DNA of 30,153 bases, from positions 1 through 30,153 of the forward strand of contig JALRHN010000004.1 of NCBI GenBank assembly GCA_023259575.1, read 5' to 3'. The notes under the pieces are model-generated. The model had not been told where the DNA came from. It saw only the letters and a program-made list of their open reading frames with translations, and did not search any database. Below are positions 9,022 to 15,427 of the stretch, piece after piece (the first letter of the stretch is position 1; each line of letters starts with the position of its first letter). Made by a program: the position numbers and the translations under genes. The DNA is from Candidatus Kapaibacterium sp. GTDB taxonomy: Bacteria; Bacteroidota; Ignavibacteria; Kapaibacteriales; UBA961.

Positions 9022-9057
9022 AGAATGCGGCCGACATATAATTCATTTAGAATGCGG
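9022..9057. repeat. Direct repeat AGAATGCGG upstream of ybeY
   Basis: AGAATGCGG is present at 9022-9030 and 9049-9057, 27 bp apart, ending 13 nt before the ybeY ATG. These are among the most GC-rich words in an AT-rich leader. A role as a regulator site or leader RNA element is possible but untested. Confidence 0.4.
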
Positions 9058-9070
9058 AGTGTAAGGTTCT

Positions 9071-9505
9071 ATGAGTTCACGAAATAATAAAATACAAGTA
9101 CAGGTATTTAATGAATCAAATCAGAAGCCTGTTCCTCGTACAAAGATTCAAGAAGTGGTTCGCCGTGTATTTGCAAGTGAAGGAATAAAGGAAGCAGAGA
9201 TTAATGTTATCATCGTAACTGATGAAAAAATCCATGAATTAAATCTTGAATTCTTACAACATGATTATACTACTGATGTAATTACTTTTCCTTTAAGCGA
9301 GAACCCTTTGGAGGGAGAGGTTTACATAAGTGCTGATACTGCTCGTAATCAAGCTGTTGAATATGGTGTAACATTAACGGAAGAGATATTAAGATTGGCA
9401 GCGCATGGTGCATTACATTTAGCTGGTTATAATGATTCTACGCCAGAAGAAAAGAAAATAATGAGTACACTTGAAACAAAGTATATGCATGCTGGACAAT
9501 CTTAA
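9071..9505 (+). CDS. ybeY: Endoribonuclease YbeY (16S rRNA 3'-end maturation)
   Basis: YbeY is a metal-dependent RNase for 16S rRNA 3' processing and 70S ribosome quality control. The 144-residue protein shows HDYTTDVITFP (residues 64-74), GEVYIS (82-87) and the metal site HGALHLAGYND with H112 and H116. The third ligand position of the proteobacterial motif (HxxxHxxxxxH) is Asp122 here, as in Bacteroidota homologues I recall. The ATG at 9071 has only a weak, close AAGG. It leads a compact plus-strand group with the DUF494 gene 21 nt downstream and then a tRNA gene, all plausibly one transcript. Confidence 0.93.
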   Translation: MSSRNNKIQVQVFNESNQKPVPRTKIQEVVRRVFASEGIKEAEINVIIVTDEKIHELNLEFLQHDYTTDVITFPLSENPLEGEVYISADTARNQAVEYGVTLTEEILRLAAHGALHLAGYNDSTPEEKKIMSTLETKYMHAGQS

Positions 9506-9526
9506 TCACATATCTCTGGCATATTT

Positions 9527-9985
9527 ATGTACGAAAGAATTATCAAAATAATAGCTGAATTTGTACAGCATATGCAAATTGGTGGAAAACCTTCTGGCGA
9601 AAAACTACAGGAATTAGAAAGAAGAGGTTTCACAGTTGTAGAAATATCAACTGCACTTAGCTGGATAGCAGAAAGGATTGAAGCTGGTAATCTTATTATT
9701 GGGTCTCAAACTAGTGAAACGTCATTTAAACATAGAATTCTCAATGATATAGAAAAAGAAGTCTTTTCTCCTGAGGCTTGGGGACTATTGATACAATATC
9801 AGGAATTAGGTATCTTAAAACAAGAGCAAATCGAACAGATAATTGATAGGGGAACATTGATGAATTTGTATCAAGCAGATGTACATGCATTATCTTTGTT
9901 AATAATTGCAATTATGTTTCATCAGCCAGAATCCAATCATTCGATGTATCGATTGCTTCTGCAAGCAGATGAGCGTATTCATTAA
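9527..9985 (+). CDS. Smg/DUF494 family protein
   Basis: This 152-residue cytosolic, mostly helical protein resembles the Smg (DUF494) family: an N-terminal helix (MYERIIKIIAEFVQHM), LQELERRGFTVVEISTALSWIAERIE at about residues 27-52, then VFSPEAWGLLIQYQELGILKQEQIEQIIDRG (near 80-110), which is the family's most recognisable part. The family's molecular role is not established; in proteobacteria smg lies near dprA and def. Here it sits between ybeY and tRNA-Arg, ending 4 nt before the tRNA, so the mRNA 3' end is probably made by tRNA processing. The length is normal for the family. Confidence 0.78.
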   Translation: MYERIIKIIAEFVQHMQIGGKPSGEKLQELERRGFTVVEISTALSWIAERIEAGNLIIGSQTSETSFKHRILNDIEKEVFSPEAWGLLIQYQELGILKQEQIEQIIDRGTLMNLYQADVHALSLLIIAIMFHQPESNHSMYRLLLQADERIH

Positions 9986-9989
9986 AATA

Positions 9990-10063
9990 GACCCCGTAGT
10001 TCAGCTGGACAGAACGCAAGTTTCCTAAACTTGATGTCGGAGGTTCGAGTCCTCTCGGGGTCG
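9990..10063 (+). tRNA. tRNA-Arg (anticodon CCU)
   Basis: A complete cloverleaf can be folded by hand. Acceptor GACCCCG/CGGGGTC (7 bp), D stem GTTC/GAAC with loop AGCTGGACA (including A20, an arginine identity base), anticodon stem CAAGT/ACTTG with loop TTCCTAA giving CCU (reads AGG), variable loop ATGTC, T stem GGAGG/CCTCT with one G-T pair and loop TTCGAGT, discriminator G73. Total 74 nt; CCA is not encoded. It starts 4 nt after the DUF494 stop and ends 4 nt before the convergent obg stop. Confidence 0.96.
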
Positions 10064-10067
10064 CTTC

Positions 10068-11081
10068 TTAATTGGTTTCTTCTTCCCACGATTTTTTTAA
10101 TACAGTCCACATCATTTTTTTAAGATCTTCTATTTTTTCACCAGAAACAGCAGAAATATGCATTATTGGATAGTCGCCACTTTGTTCAAAGTTCAATGAA
10201 TCTAAAATTTCTCGATCTGGCTGCGTAACTGTGTCCATTTTGCTAATACAGATTATCCTAGGTTTTAGCAACATATCTGGATTGTATTTTTCTAGTTCCT
10301 GGCATAGAACATTATACTCATTAACAGGGTCGCCACTCATTGCATCTAAAAGGAATACTAATAATCGAGTTCTTTCTACATGACGTAAAAATTGTATTCC
10401 CAAACCTTTTCCTTCATGGGCTCCTTCGATTAATCCTGGAATATCCGCTATTGTAAACGATCTTTCTTCTCCAACATAAACCATTCCTAAATTTGGAACT
10501 AATGTGGTAAAAGGATAATCGGCTATTTTAGGTTTAGCAGCTGATAAGACAGAAATCAAGGTTGATTTTCCAGCATTTGGAAAACCTACTAAGCCAATAT
10601 CTGCAAGTATTTTTAATTCTAAAGTTAATGTAAGTTCTTCTCCGGGTTCTCCTGGTTCTGCATTTCTTGGTGCTTGATTTACTGATGTAGTAAACTCCGA
10701 GTTTCCTCTACCGCCTCTACCACCATGAACAACAGTATATCTTTGTTTGTCTCTGGTTAAATCAACTAATGTTTCACCTGTTTCATAGTTGATAATAACT
10801 GTTCCAGCTGGAACACGAACTATTTTATCTTTGCCACTTTTACCTGTAGAACGTGATGAACCACCAGGTTTTCCGTCTTCGGCTTCATAACTACGTTGAT
10901 AACGAAAATCTAAAAGAGTGGTTAATTGTCTATCTGCTTCTATAATTACATCCCCTCCTTTGCCTCCATTACCACCATCTGGTCCACCTAATGGAACATA
11001 TTTTTCTTTTCTAAAACTAACATGGCCTCTGCCACCTTTGCCAGAACTAACTTCAATTACTGCACTATCTATAAAATTCAT
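10068..11081 (-). CDS. obg: GTPase Obg/CgtA
   Basis: This essential ribosome-associated GTPase acts in 50S assembly and the stringent response. The 337-residue protein has the glycine-rich Obg fold (1-158, with GGRGHVSFRKEK and GGPDGGNGGKGGDV), then the G domain: G1 GFPNAGKS (166-173), G3 DIPG (213-216), G4 SKMD (280-283, where NKxD is usual) and G5 SAVSG (310-314). The C-terminal OCT domain of some Gram-positive Obgs is absent, as is normal here. The gene is convergent with tRNA-Arg with only 4 nt between them, so obg transcripts without an early terminator would run antisense into the tRNA. TAATTTTGT about 67 nt upstream could be its -7 promoter element. Confidence 0.96.
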   Translation of the reverse strand: MNFIDSAVIEVSSGKGGRGHVSFRKEKYVPLGGPDGGNGGKGGDVIIEADRQLTTLLDFRYQRSYEAEDGKPGGSSRSTGKSGKDKIVRVPAGTVIINYETGETLVDLTRDKQRYTVVHGGRGGRGNSEFTTSVNQAPRNAEPGEPGEELTLTLELKILADIGLVGFPNAGKSTLISVLSAAKPKIADYPFTTLVPNLGMVYVGEERSFTIADIPGLIEGAHEGKGLGIQFLRHVERTRLLVFLLDAMSGDPVNEYNVLCQELEKYNPDMLLKPRIICISKMDTVTQPDREILDSLNFEQSGDYPIMHISAVSGEKIEDLKKMMWTVLKKSWEEETN

Positions 11082-11147
11082 ACTATTTCTTACATTGTAT
11101 ATTAAAGAATAAAGATAGCATATCTAATTTTGATAATGCTATCAGTA

Positions 11148-11155
11148 CAAAATTA
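11148..11155 (-). promoter_or_regulatory. Candidate -7 promoter element for obg
   Basis: TAATTTTG followed by T on the minus strand fits TAnnTTTGy, about 67 nt before the obg ATG. A CTTG lies 22 nt further upstream, near but not equal to the expected TTTG at 19-21 nt. Confidence 0.35.
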
Positions 11156-11199
11156 AACCTTATTACTCCGATTACAGCAAGAAACTGAAATGAATATTG

Positions 11200-11208
11200 T
11201 AGATTTGC
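11200..11208 (+). promoter_or_regulatory. Candidate -7 promoter element for the paaB-like/dnaX unit
   Basis: TAGATTTGC matches the Bacteroidota TAnnTTTGc element and would start transcription about 45 nt before the ATG at 11259. No TTTG -33 element is visible at the right distance. Confidence 0.4.
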
Positions 11209-11258
11209 AAAAAATATGCACTTAATATCAAGCTTTTGATATACCTTTTAGAATATTG

Positions 11259-11654
11259 ATGAGTAGTATTATGCCAACAATTTCATCACTCGATCCACGT
11301 ATTAATAGGGCAGGCATTCCAGAAAATCCAGAAACTGCCTTCATTCCAAAAGAACAACTAGATCAATTTCAAACCTATGAAGTTTTTGTTCAGACAAAAA
11401 GTGGTGGACACCATAATCATGTGGGTTCGGTACATGCTCCTGACCCAGAAATAGCTATGGCTTTTGCAAAAGAACAATATTGCCGAAGAGGCCAAACATT
11501 TAATGTATGGGTTGCATGTACTTCTTCTATATTTTCTCTTGATGTTCAGGATGCAGATATTTTTGAAACTGTACCAAATAAAACATATAGAGAAGTAAAC
11601 GATTATATTAATACTCGTGAAAAAATCGAAGCTTTTAAGAAGTCAAAACAATAA
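11259..11654 (+). CDS. PaaB-like protein (phenylacetyl-CoA epoxidase subunit B family)
   Basis: The 131-residue protein carries the PaaB pattern: YEVFVQTKSGGHHNHVGSVHAPD, then AMAFAKEQYCRRGQTFNVWV. PaaB is the small non-catalytic subunit of the PaaABCDE oxygenase that epoxidises phenylacetyl-CoA. No paaA, C, D or E lies here, so function in phenylacetate breakdown is doubtful; a stand-alone role is possible. The N-terminal ~35 residues and charged C-terminus (REKIEAFKKSKQ) are extensions to the core. The frame also has a TTG at 11256 and another ATG at 11271; 11259 is chosen as the first ATG, with no Shine-Dalgarno to decide. dnaX begins 18 nt downstream, so they are likely co-transcribed. 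Confidence 0.82.
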   Translation: MSSIMPTISSLDPRINRAGIPENPETAFIPKEQLDQFQTYEVFVQTKSGGHHNHVGSVHAPDPEIAMAFAKEQYCRRGQTFNVWVACTSSIFSLDVQDADIFETVPNKTYREVNDYINTREKIEAFKKSKQ

Positions 11655-11672
11655 ACTTTTCTCTTTATAATT

Positions 11673-13391
11673 ATGTCCCAAGAACCGAACTCATCTGAAC
11701 ATTATATTGTCACTGCCCGTAAATGGCGGCCAATGACATTTGCACAGATTGTTGGGCAAGACCACATTTCTACTACACTAAAAAATGCGATTTTGTCTGG
11801 AAGAGTTCATCATGCATATTTATTCACTGGGCCAAGAGGTGTAGGAAAAACTACATCTGCTAGAATTATTGCAAAAGCACTTAATTGCTTACAGCCTGGG
11901 CCAGATGCCGAGCCATGCAATACTTGTGCATCTTGTAAAGATATAGTAGATGGCCGCTCGATCGATGTTATCGAAATTGATGGTGCCTCTAATAACAGCG
12001 TTGATGATATTAGGAAATTAAGGGAAAATTCTCGTTATCCGCCTGTTCACGGGAAGTATAAACTGTATATAATCGATGAAGTTCATATGTTATCTACTTC
12101 TGCATTTAATGCACTATTGAAAACATTAGAAGAACCTCCGCCTCATTTAATGTTCATATTTGCAACTACAGAAGTTCATAAAGTTCCAGCAACTATTTTG
12201 TCACGATGCCAAAGATTTGATTTCCGCAGAATGGAAATTGATACTATTGTTAGCCAGCTTAGCAAGATTGCAGTTCATGAACATATTTCTATAGATGAGG
12301 AATCCTTAATTGCAATAGCAAGGAAAGCAGATGGTTCCATGCGCGATTCTCAAAGTATTTTCGATCAGGTTAGGGCTTTTTGTGGTAATACAATTGTTTC
12401 TAGCGATGTTCATCAAGCTTTGCATTTGATTGATACAGAATTCTTTTTTAGAGTTACAAAAGCAATTCGAGATAAAAATATTGCCGAGATGTTCATTATT
12501 GCTAATGAAGTCCTGATTAAAGGATATGATATTCAAGAATGTATGAATGGCATTTTAGAACATCTAAGAAATTTACTGACTGTACTTGCTATTGGTTCTA
12601 CAAAACTTATCGAAAACTCTTCAGTTTATCATGAATTATACACGAAAGAAGCTGCTTACTTCACTCAAAGTCAATTGCTTCGATTAATGAATATTATATC
12701 TACTTCTGAACAAAGTTTACGATATGCTACTCAACCTAGAGTAAGATTCGAACTTGCTTTAACGCAAATGGCTTCTCTGGATTCTACAATTGAAATTTCT
12801 GCTTTGCTTAAAGAAATTCAATCTGGTGAATATGTATCAATTCCTAAGTCAACACATTCTCACAATGATAGCTCTGATATTCAGAAAAAAAAAACTCCTG
12901 AGCTATCTGTAAATAATAATAAAATCACCAAAGAAGTACCAATTCTTCCACAAGATTGGGATTCATTTGTACATTCTTGTGACCCAGGTTTACAAATCTT
13001 ACTTCAGTCAGTAGCTCTTCAATTCAAAGAAAATACAATTACATTGATTGCTAAACAGCAATTTATTGCAGATCAATTGCAATCTAGATCTAAGGATATT
13101 TCTGCATCAATTTCCACTTTCTTTCAAACAAGATATACTCTACACATACAGTGCGAAGGCTCTGTTTCTCAAGTAGCTCATTCTCATTCTTTTCAGATAC
13201 CATCAGATCATATTGTCAAAGATATTCCAAAAACACAAAATCAAGGCGGTTTGGAATCTTTATCATCAAATGCCTCTTTCTTGAAAAAAGAAGAAAAAAT
13301 AATTCCTCCTCCTCCGCCTCAAAGACCACTTAACAATACAGAACAACATATAGTTGATGTATTTGGTGCAAGAGAAATACCTATGAAATAA
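11673..13391 (+). CDS. dnaX: DNA polymerase III subunit tau/gamma (clamp loader ATPase)
   Basis: DnaX is the AAA+ motor of the clamp loader, which opens the beta clamp and ties polymerase cores together. The 572-residue protein has Walker A GPRGVGKT (53-60), a zinc-binding set C72, C82, C85, C88, Walker B with DEVH (135-138), the sensor/arginine-finger SRC (177-179) and the domain III collar up to about residue 370. After this comes a low-complexity linker beginning with three Lys at 405-407, encoded by a run of ten A, then a tau-like C-terminal domain (about 430-500) and a proline run near 550. Slippage at the A run would give a gamma-like form of about 409-412 residues. The ATG at 11673 follows the PaaB-like gene by 18 nt. 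Confidence 0.96.
   Translation: MSQEPNSSEHYIVTARKWRPMTFAQIVGQDHISTTLKNAILSGRVHHAYLFTGPRGVGKTTSARIIAKALNCLQPGPDAEPCNTCASCKDIVDGRSIDVIEIDGASNNSVDDIRKLRENSRYPPVHGKYKLYIIDEVHMLSTSAFNALLKTLEEPPPHLMFIFATTEVHKVPATILSRCQRFDFRRMEIDTIVSQLSKIAVHEHISIDEESLIAIARKADGSMRDSQSIFDQVRAFCGNTIVSSDVHQALHLIDTEFFFRVTKAIRDKNIAEMFIIANEVLIKGYDIQECMNGILEHLRNLLTVLAIGSTKLIENSSVYHELYTKEAAYFTQSQLLRLMNIISTSEQSLRYATQPRVRFELALTQMASLDSTIEISALLKEIQSGEYVSIPKSTHSHNDSSDIQKKKTPELSVNNNKITKEVPILPQDWDSFVHSCDPGLQILLQSVALQFKENTITLIAKQQFIADQLQSRSKDISASISTFFQTRYTLHIQCEGSVSQVAHSHSFQIPSDHIVKDIPKTQNQGGLESLSSNASFLKKEEKIIPPPPPQRPLNNTEQHIVDVFGAREIPMK
12885..12894 (+). other. Ten-A slippery run in dnaX (possible tau/gamma switch)
   Basis: Ten consecutive A encode Lys405-407 plus the first base of Thr408. 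Loss of one A gives five new codons then TAA (12910-12912); gain of one A gives two new codons then TGA (12899-12901). Either slip would end the protein just after the clamp-loader core, as in gamma of other bacteria. Slippage itself is inferred. Confidence 0.55.
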
Positions 13392-13427
13392 ACCATACTT
13401 TATATCCCCAGAATAGAAAATATAATA

Positions 13428-13447
13428 ATATGTGTTGCAACATATAT
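13428..13447. promoter_or_regulatory. Palindrome upstream of marR, candidate operator
   Basis: TGTTGCAACA (13433-13442) is a perfect 10-bp palindrome flanked by ATAT on both sides with one unpaired base pair between, giving a 20-bp near-palindrome. It lies 22 nt before the preferred regulator start at 13470. MarR dimers typically bind such sites next to their own gene. Confidence 0.5.
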
Positions 13448-13469
13448 GTTCAAACACATATATTTGTAT

Positions 13470-13961
13470 ATGACAATTACACATTTACATAAGCGTTTGA
13501 AGCAAACTTCATTTGAATCCTCTACGCATGAGGTTATACTTAGTTTACTTGTTTGTGCGGATTTGATAAGAAATCAATTAGAAAAGGCATGTTTAGAATT
13601 TTCTATAACTCCAAATCAGTATAATATACTAAGGATATTGAATGGAGTATATCCAGAAGGACATGCAAGATGTGAAATTAGTAGTAGAATGTTAGAAAAA
13701 GCGCCTGATATCACAAGATTAATAGATGGCTTGGTAACATTAGGCTATGTAGAACGTTGTAAATCTGAGCAAGATAAACGTTTGTCGGTAACGAAGATTA
13801 CAGAAAAAGGAAGAAGAATTTTACAAGATATATTTCCTAAGATGACGGAAACAATTCAAAAATTGAGTACTGCATATACAGAAGAAGAGTGTAGGCTTTT
13901 TATTCAATTATGTGACAAATTAATTGTGTTGGATACAGAGTTTCAGGAAGGAATACGATGA
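13470..13961 (+). CDS. MarR-family transcriptional regulator
   Basis: This winged-helix DNA-binding dimer likely represses its own operon and is released by a small ligand or oxidation. From ATG 13470 it has 163 residues: an N-terminal helix, SLLVCADLIRNQLEKACLEFSITPNQYNILRIL, the recognition helix region SSRMLEKAPDITRLIDGLVTLGYVER and the wing KSEQDKRLSVTKITEKGRRIL, followed by C-terminal dimer helices. An upstream ATG at 13446 would add eight residues but lies inside the palindromic candidate operator, so 13470 is preferred. The stop overlaps the pirin start by 4 nt (ATGA). Two Cys (in VCADL and KACLE) sit in the N-terminal helices and could be redox sensors, which is speculation. Confidence 0.9.
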   Translation: MTITHLHKRLKQTSFESSTHEVILSLLVCADLIRNQLEKACLEFSITPNQYNILRILNGVYPEGHARCEISSRMLEKAPDITRLIDGLVTLGYVERCKSEQDKRLSVTKITEKGRRILQDIFPKMTETIQKLSTAYTEEECRLFIQLCDKLIVLDTEFQEGIR

Positions 13962-14668
13962 GCTTAATATTTCATTCAGCCGATTCTCGTGGATATGCAA
14001 ATCATGGATGGTTAGAAACATATCATACATTTAGTTTTGCTAATTATTTTAATCCAGAGCGCATGAATTTTGGTGTTTTACGGGTATTAAATGATGATAA
14101 GGTAGCTGCTGGCCAGGGATTTGGAAGACATGGCCATGACAATATGGAAATTATATCTATTCCTTTAGAAGGTACTCTTGTTCATCAGGATAGTTTAGGA
14201 ACCAAAAGAACAATCAAAAAGGGTGAAATTCAGATAATGTCTGCTGGAACAGGAATTATACATTCGGAAAGTAATGATAGTAGTACAGAGTCTGTAGAAT
14301 TTTTGCAAATCTGGATTTTACCAAAACATAGAAATATTGCACCATTATATGATCAAAAAATGTTTGGTCGATTAGAAAAGACTAATACATTTAAAACTAT
14401 TGTTTCGCCGGATATAGATGATGAATCTTTATGGATAAATCAAGATGCATATATATCAATAGGTGAATTTACAGTTGATAAAGAATATATATATACGTTG
14501 AAGAAACCATCTAATGGCTTATATCTGTTTATTATAGAAGGTTCAGCAATTGTAGAAGACAAAGTGCTGCAAAGAAGAGATGGTTTAGGAATAACAGATA
14601 TATCATCAATTAAGCTGAATATATCCAAAAATTCAAGGATACTTTTATTAGATATACCGATGAACTAA
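13958..14668 (+). CDS. Pirin family protein (bicupin)
   Basis: Pirins are cytosolic bicupin metalloproteins; E. coli relatives YhaK and YhhW include a quercetinase. The 236-residue protein starts like YhaK (DSRGYANHGWLETYHTFSFANYF) and has the full cupin-1 metal set: H58, H60, H102 and E104 (in GRHGHDNMEI and IIHSESND). The second cupin is degenerate, as is usual. ATG 13958 overlaps the MarR stop and follows an AGGAAGGA ribosome site, so translation is well supported. The MarR-pirin pairing suggests induction by an aromatic or electrophilic compound; the substrate is unknown. Confidence 0.93.
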   Translation: MSLIFHSADSRGYANHGWLETYHTFSFANYFNPERMNFGVLRVLNDDKVAAGQGFGRHGHDNMEIISIPLEGTLVHQDSLGTKRTIKKGEIQIMSAGTGIIHSESNDSSTESVEFLQIWILPKHRNIAPLYDQKMFGRLEKTNTFKTIVSPDIDDESLWINQDAYISIGEFTVDKEYIYTLKKPSNGLYLFIIEGSAIVEDKVLQRRDGLGITDISSIKLNISKNSRILLLDIPMN

Positions 14669-14702
14669 TGTTCACTTTTTTATACAATTTGGAGTTTTTT
14701 CT

Positions 14703-15287
14703 ATGAAAAAATTTGTAATTATCGCAGTTGTCTTTGTATGTGGTGTATTTGGCATGAATGCACAAAACACAAAATGGAATTTAGACCGTTCACATTCATC
14801 TATTAAGTTTTCAGTAAGCCATATGGTTGTGTCTGAAGCTGATGGAAAATTTGGTGATTTTGATGTAAAGGTTGCTTCAGACAAATCTGATTTTTCAGAT
14901 GCTAATATTGATGTAACAATCAAAGCAGCTTCTATTAATACAGATGATGCAAAACGTGATGAACATTTAAAAAGTGCAGATTTTTTTGATGTAAATACAT
15001 ATCCATCAATCACTTTGAAAAATGCTAAATTATCTAAATCAGGTAAGGGCTATAAGTTGACAGGTGATTTTACAATGCATGGAATCACAAAAAAAGTATC
15101 TTTAGATGCTAAATTTGGTGGAATTGCCAAAAGCCCATGGGGACAAACCGTTGCAGGCTTTAAAGTTACAGGGAAAATCAATCGTAAAGATTATGGTGTT
15201 TCTTGGAGTAAATTATTAGACAATGGTGGAGCAGTTGTAGGTGATGAAGTAGAATTAAATGCTTCGATAGAGCTTGTTAAGCAATAA
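14703..15287 (+). CDS. Secreted YceI-family lipid-binding-like protein
   Basis: YceI proteins are periplasmic lipocalin-like barrels that bind isoprenoid chains. The 194-residue precursor has a signal peptide (residues 1-21: MKK, a hydrophobic core, then Asn-Ala-Gln) and the family pattern WNLDRSHSSIKFSVSHMVVSEADGKF, ASINTDDAKRDEHLKSADFFD, FTMHGITKKVSLDAKF and INRKDYGVSW. Translation is supported by GGAG at 14691-14694, 8 nt before ATG 14703. It follows the pirin gene by 34 nt and is followed by a strong terminator, so MarR, pirin and YceI form one unit, probably an envelope or stress response. Confidence 0.95.
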   Translation: MKKFVIIAVVFVCGVFGMNAQNTKWNLDRSHSSIKFSVSHMVVSEADGKFGDFDVKVASDKSDFSDANIDVTIKAASINTDDAKRDEHLKSADFFDVNTYPSITLKNAKLSKSGKGYKLTGDFTMHGITKKVSLDAKFGGIAKSPWGQTVAGFKVTGKINRKDYGVSWSKLLDNGGAVVGDEVELNASIELVKQ

Positions 15288-15324
15288 TTGAAAATATATT
15301 ATAGTTATAATAATTTATAGAATA

Positions 15325-15379
15325 GCGACATTATCTTTAAAGGCTTCCCAGTGTCTTAAAGGATATGTCGCTTTTTTTT
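15325..15379 (+). terminator. Intrinsic terminator after the marR-pirin-yceI unit
   Basis: GCGACAT at 15325-15331 pairs with ATGTCGC at 15365-15371. The stem continues inwards through TATC/GATA and TTTAA/TTAAA with single-base bulges, and is followed at once by eight T (15372-15379). It is the clearest terminator in the window. Confidence 0.9.
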
Positions 15380-15427
15380 ATATCTTTAGTAAGTAAAAAC
15401 AATCAATTTCCTATAGTTTTCATAATC

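Larger units (their letters stand above)
8686..9070. other. Divergent intergenic region between hldA and ybeY
   Basis: This 385-bp AT-rich stretch between two divergent genes is the only gene-free segment over 300 bp. It holds TATTTTTGC on the minus strand (8756-8748), the same 9-mer on the plus strand (8845-8853), a TTGACA at 8881-8886 without a matching -10, and a repeated 9-mer close to ybeY. I see no tRNA, riboswitch fold or strong terminator. A 159-residue plus-strand frame covers part of it but is mostly antisense to hldA. Confidence 0.6.

Noticed and set aside
10918..11112. Proline-rich plus-strand frame
   Set aside because: The prolines are just the complement of the glycine-rich Obg N-terminus.
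13435..13467. TTG, 21 nt, TATATTTGT, which fits a Bacteroidota promoter before marR
   Set aside because: Transcription would begin at or just after the only good ATG (13470), leaving no leader and no start codon; the motif is also expected by chance in this AT-rich stretch.
14672..15013. 113-residue minus-strand frame
   Set aside because: It is antisense to yceI, which has a signal peptide, ribosome site and terminator.
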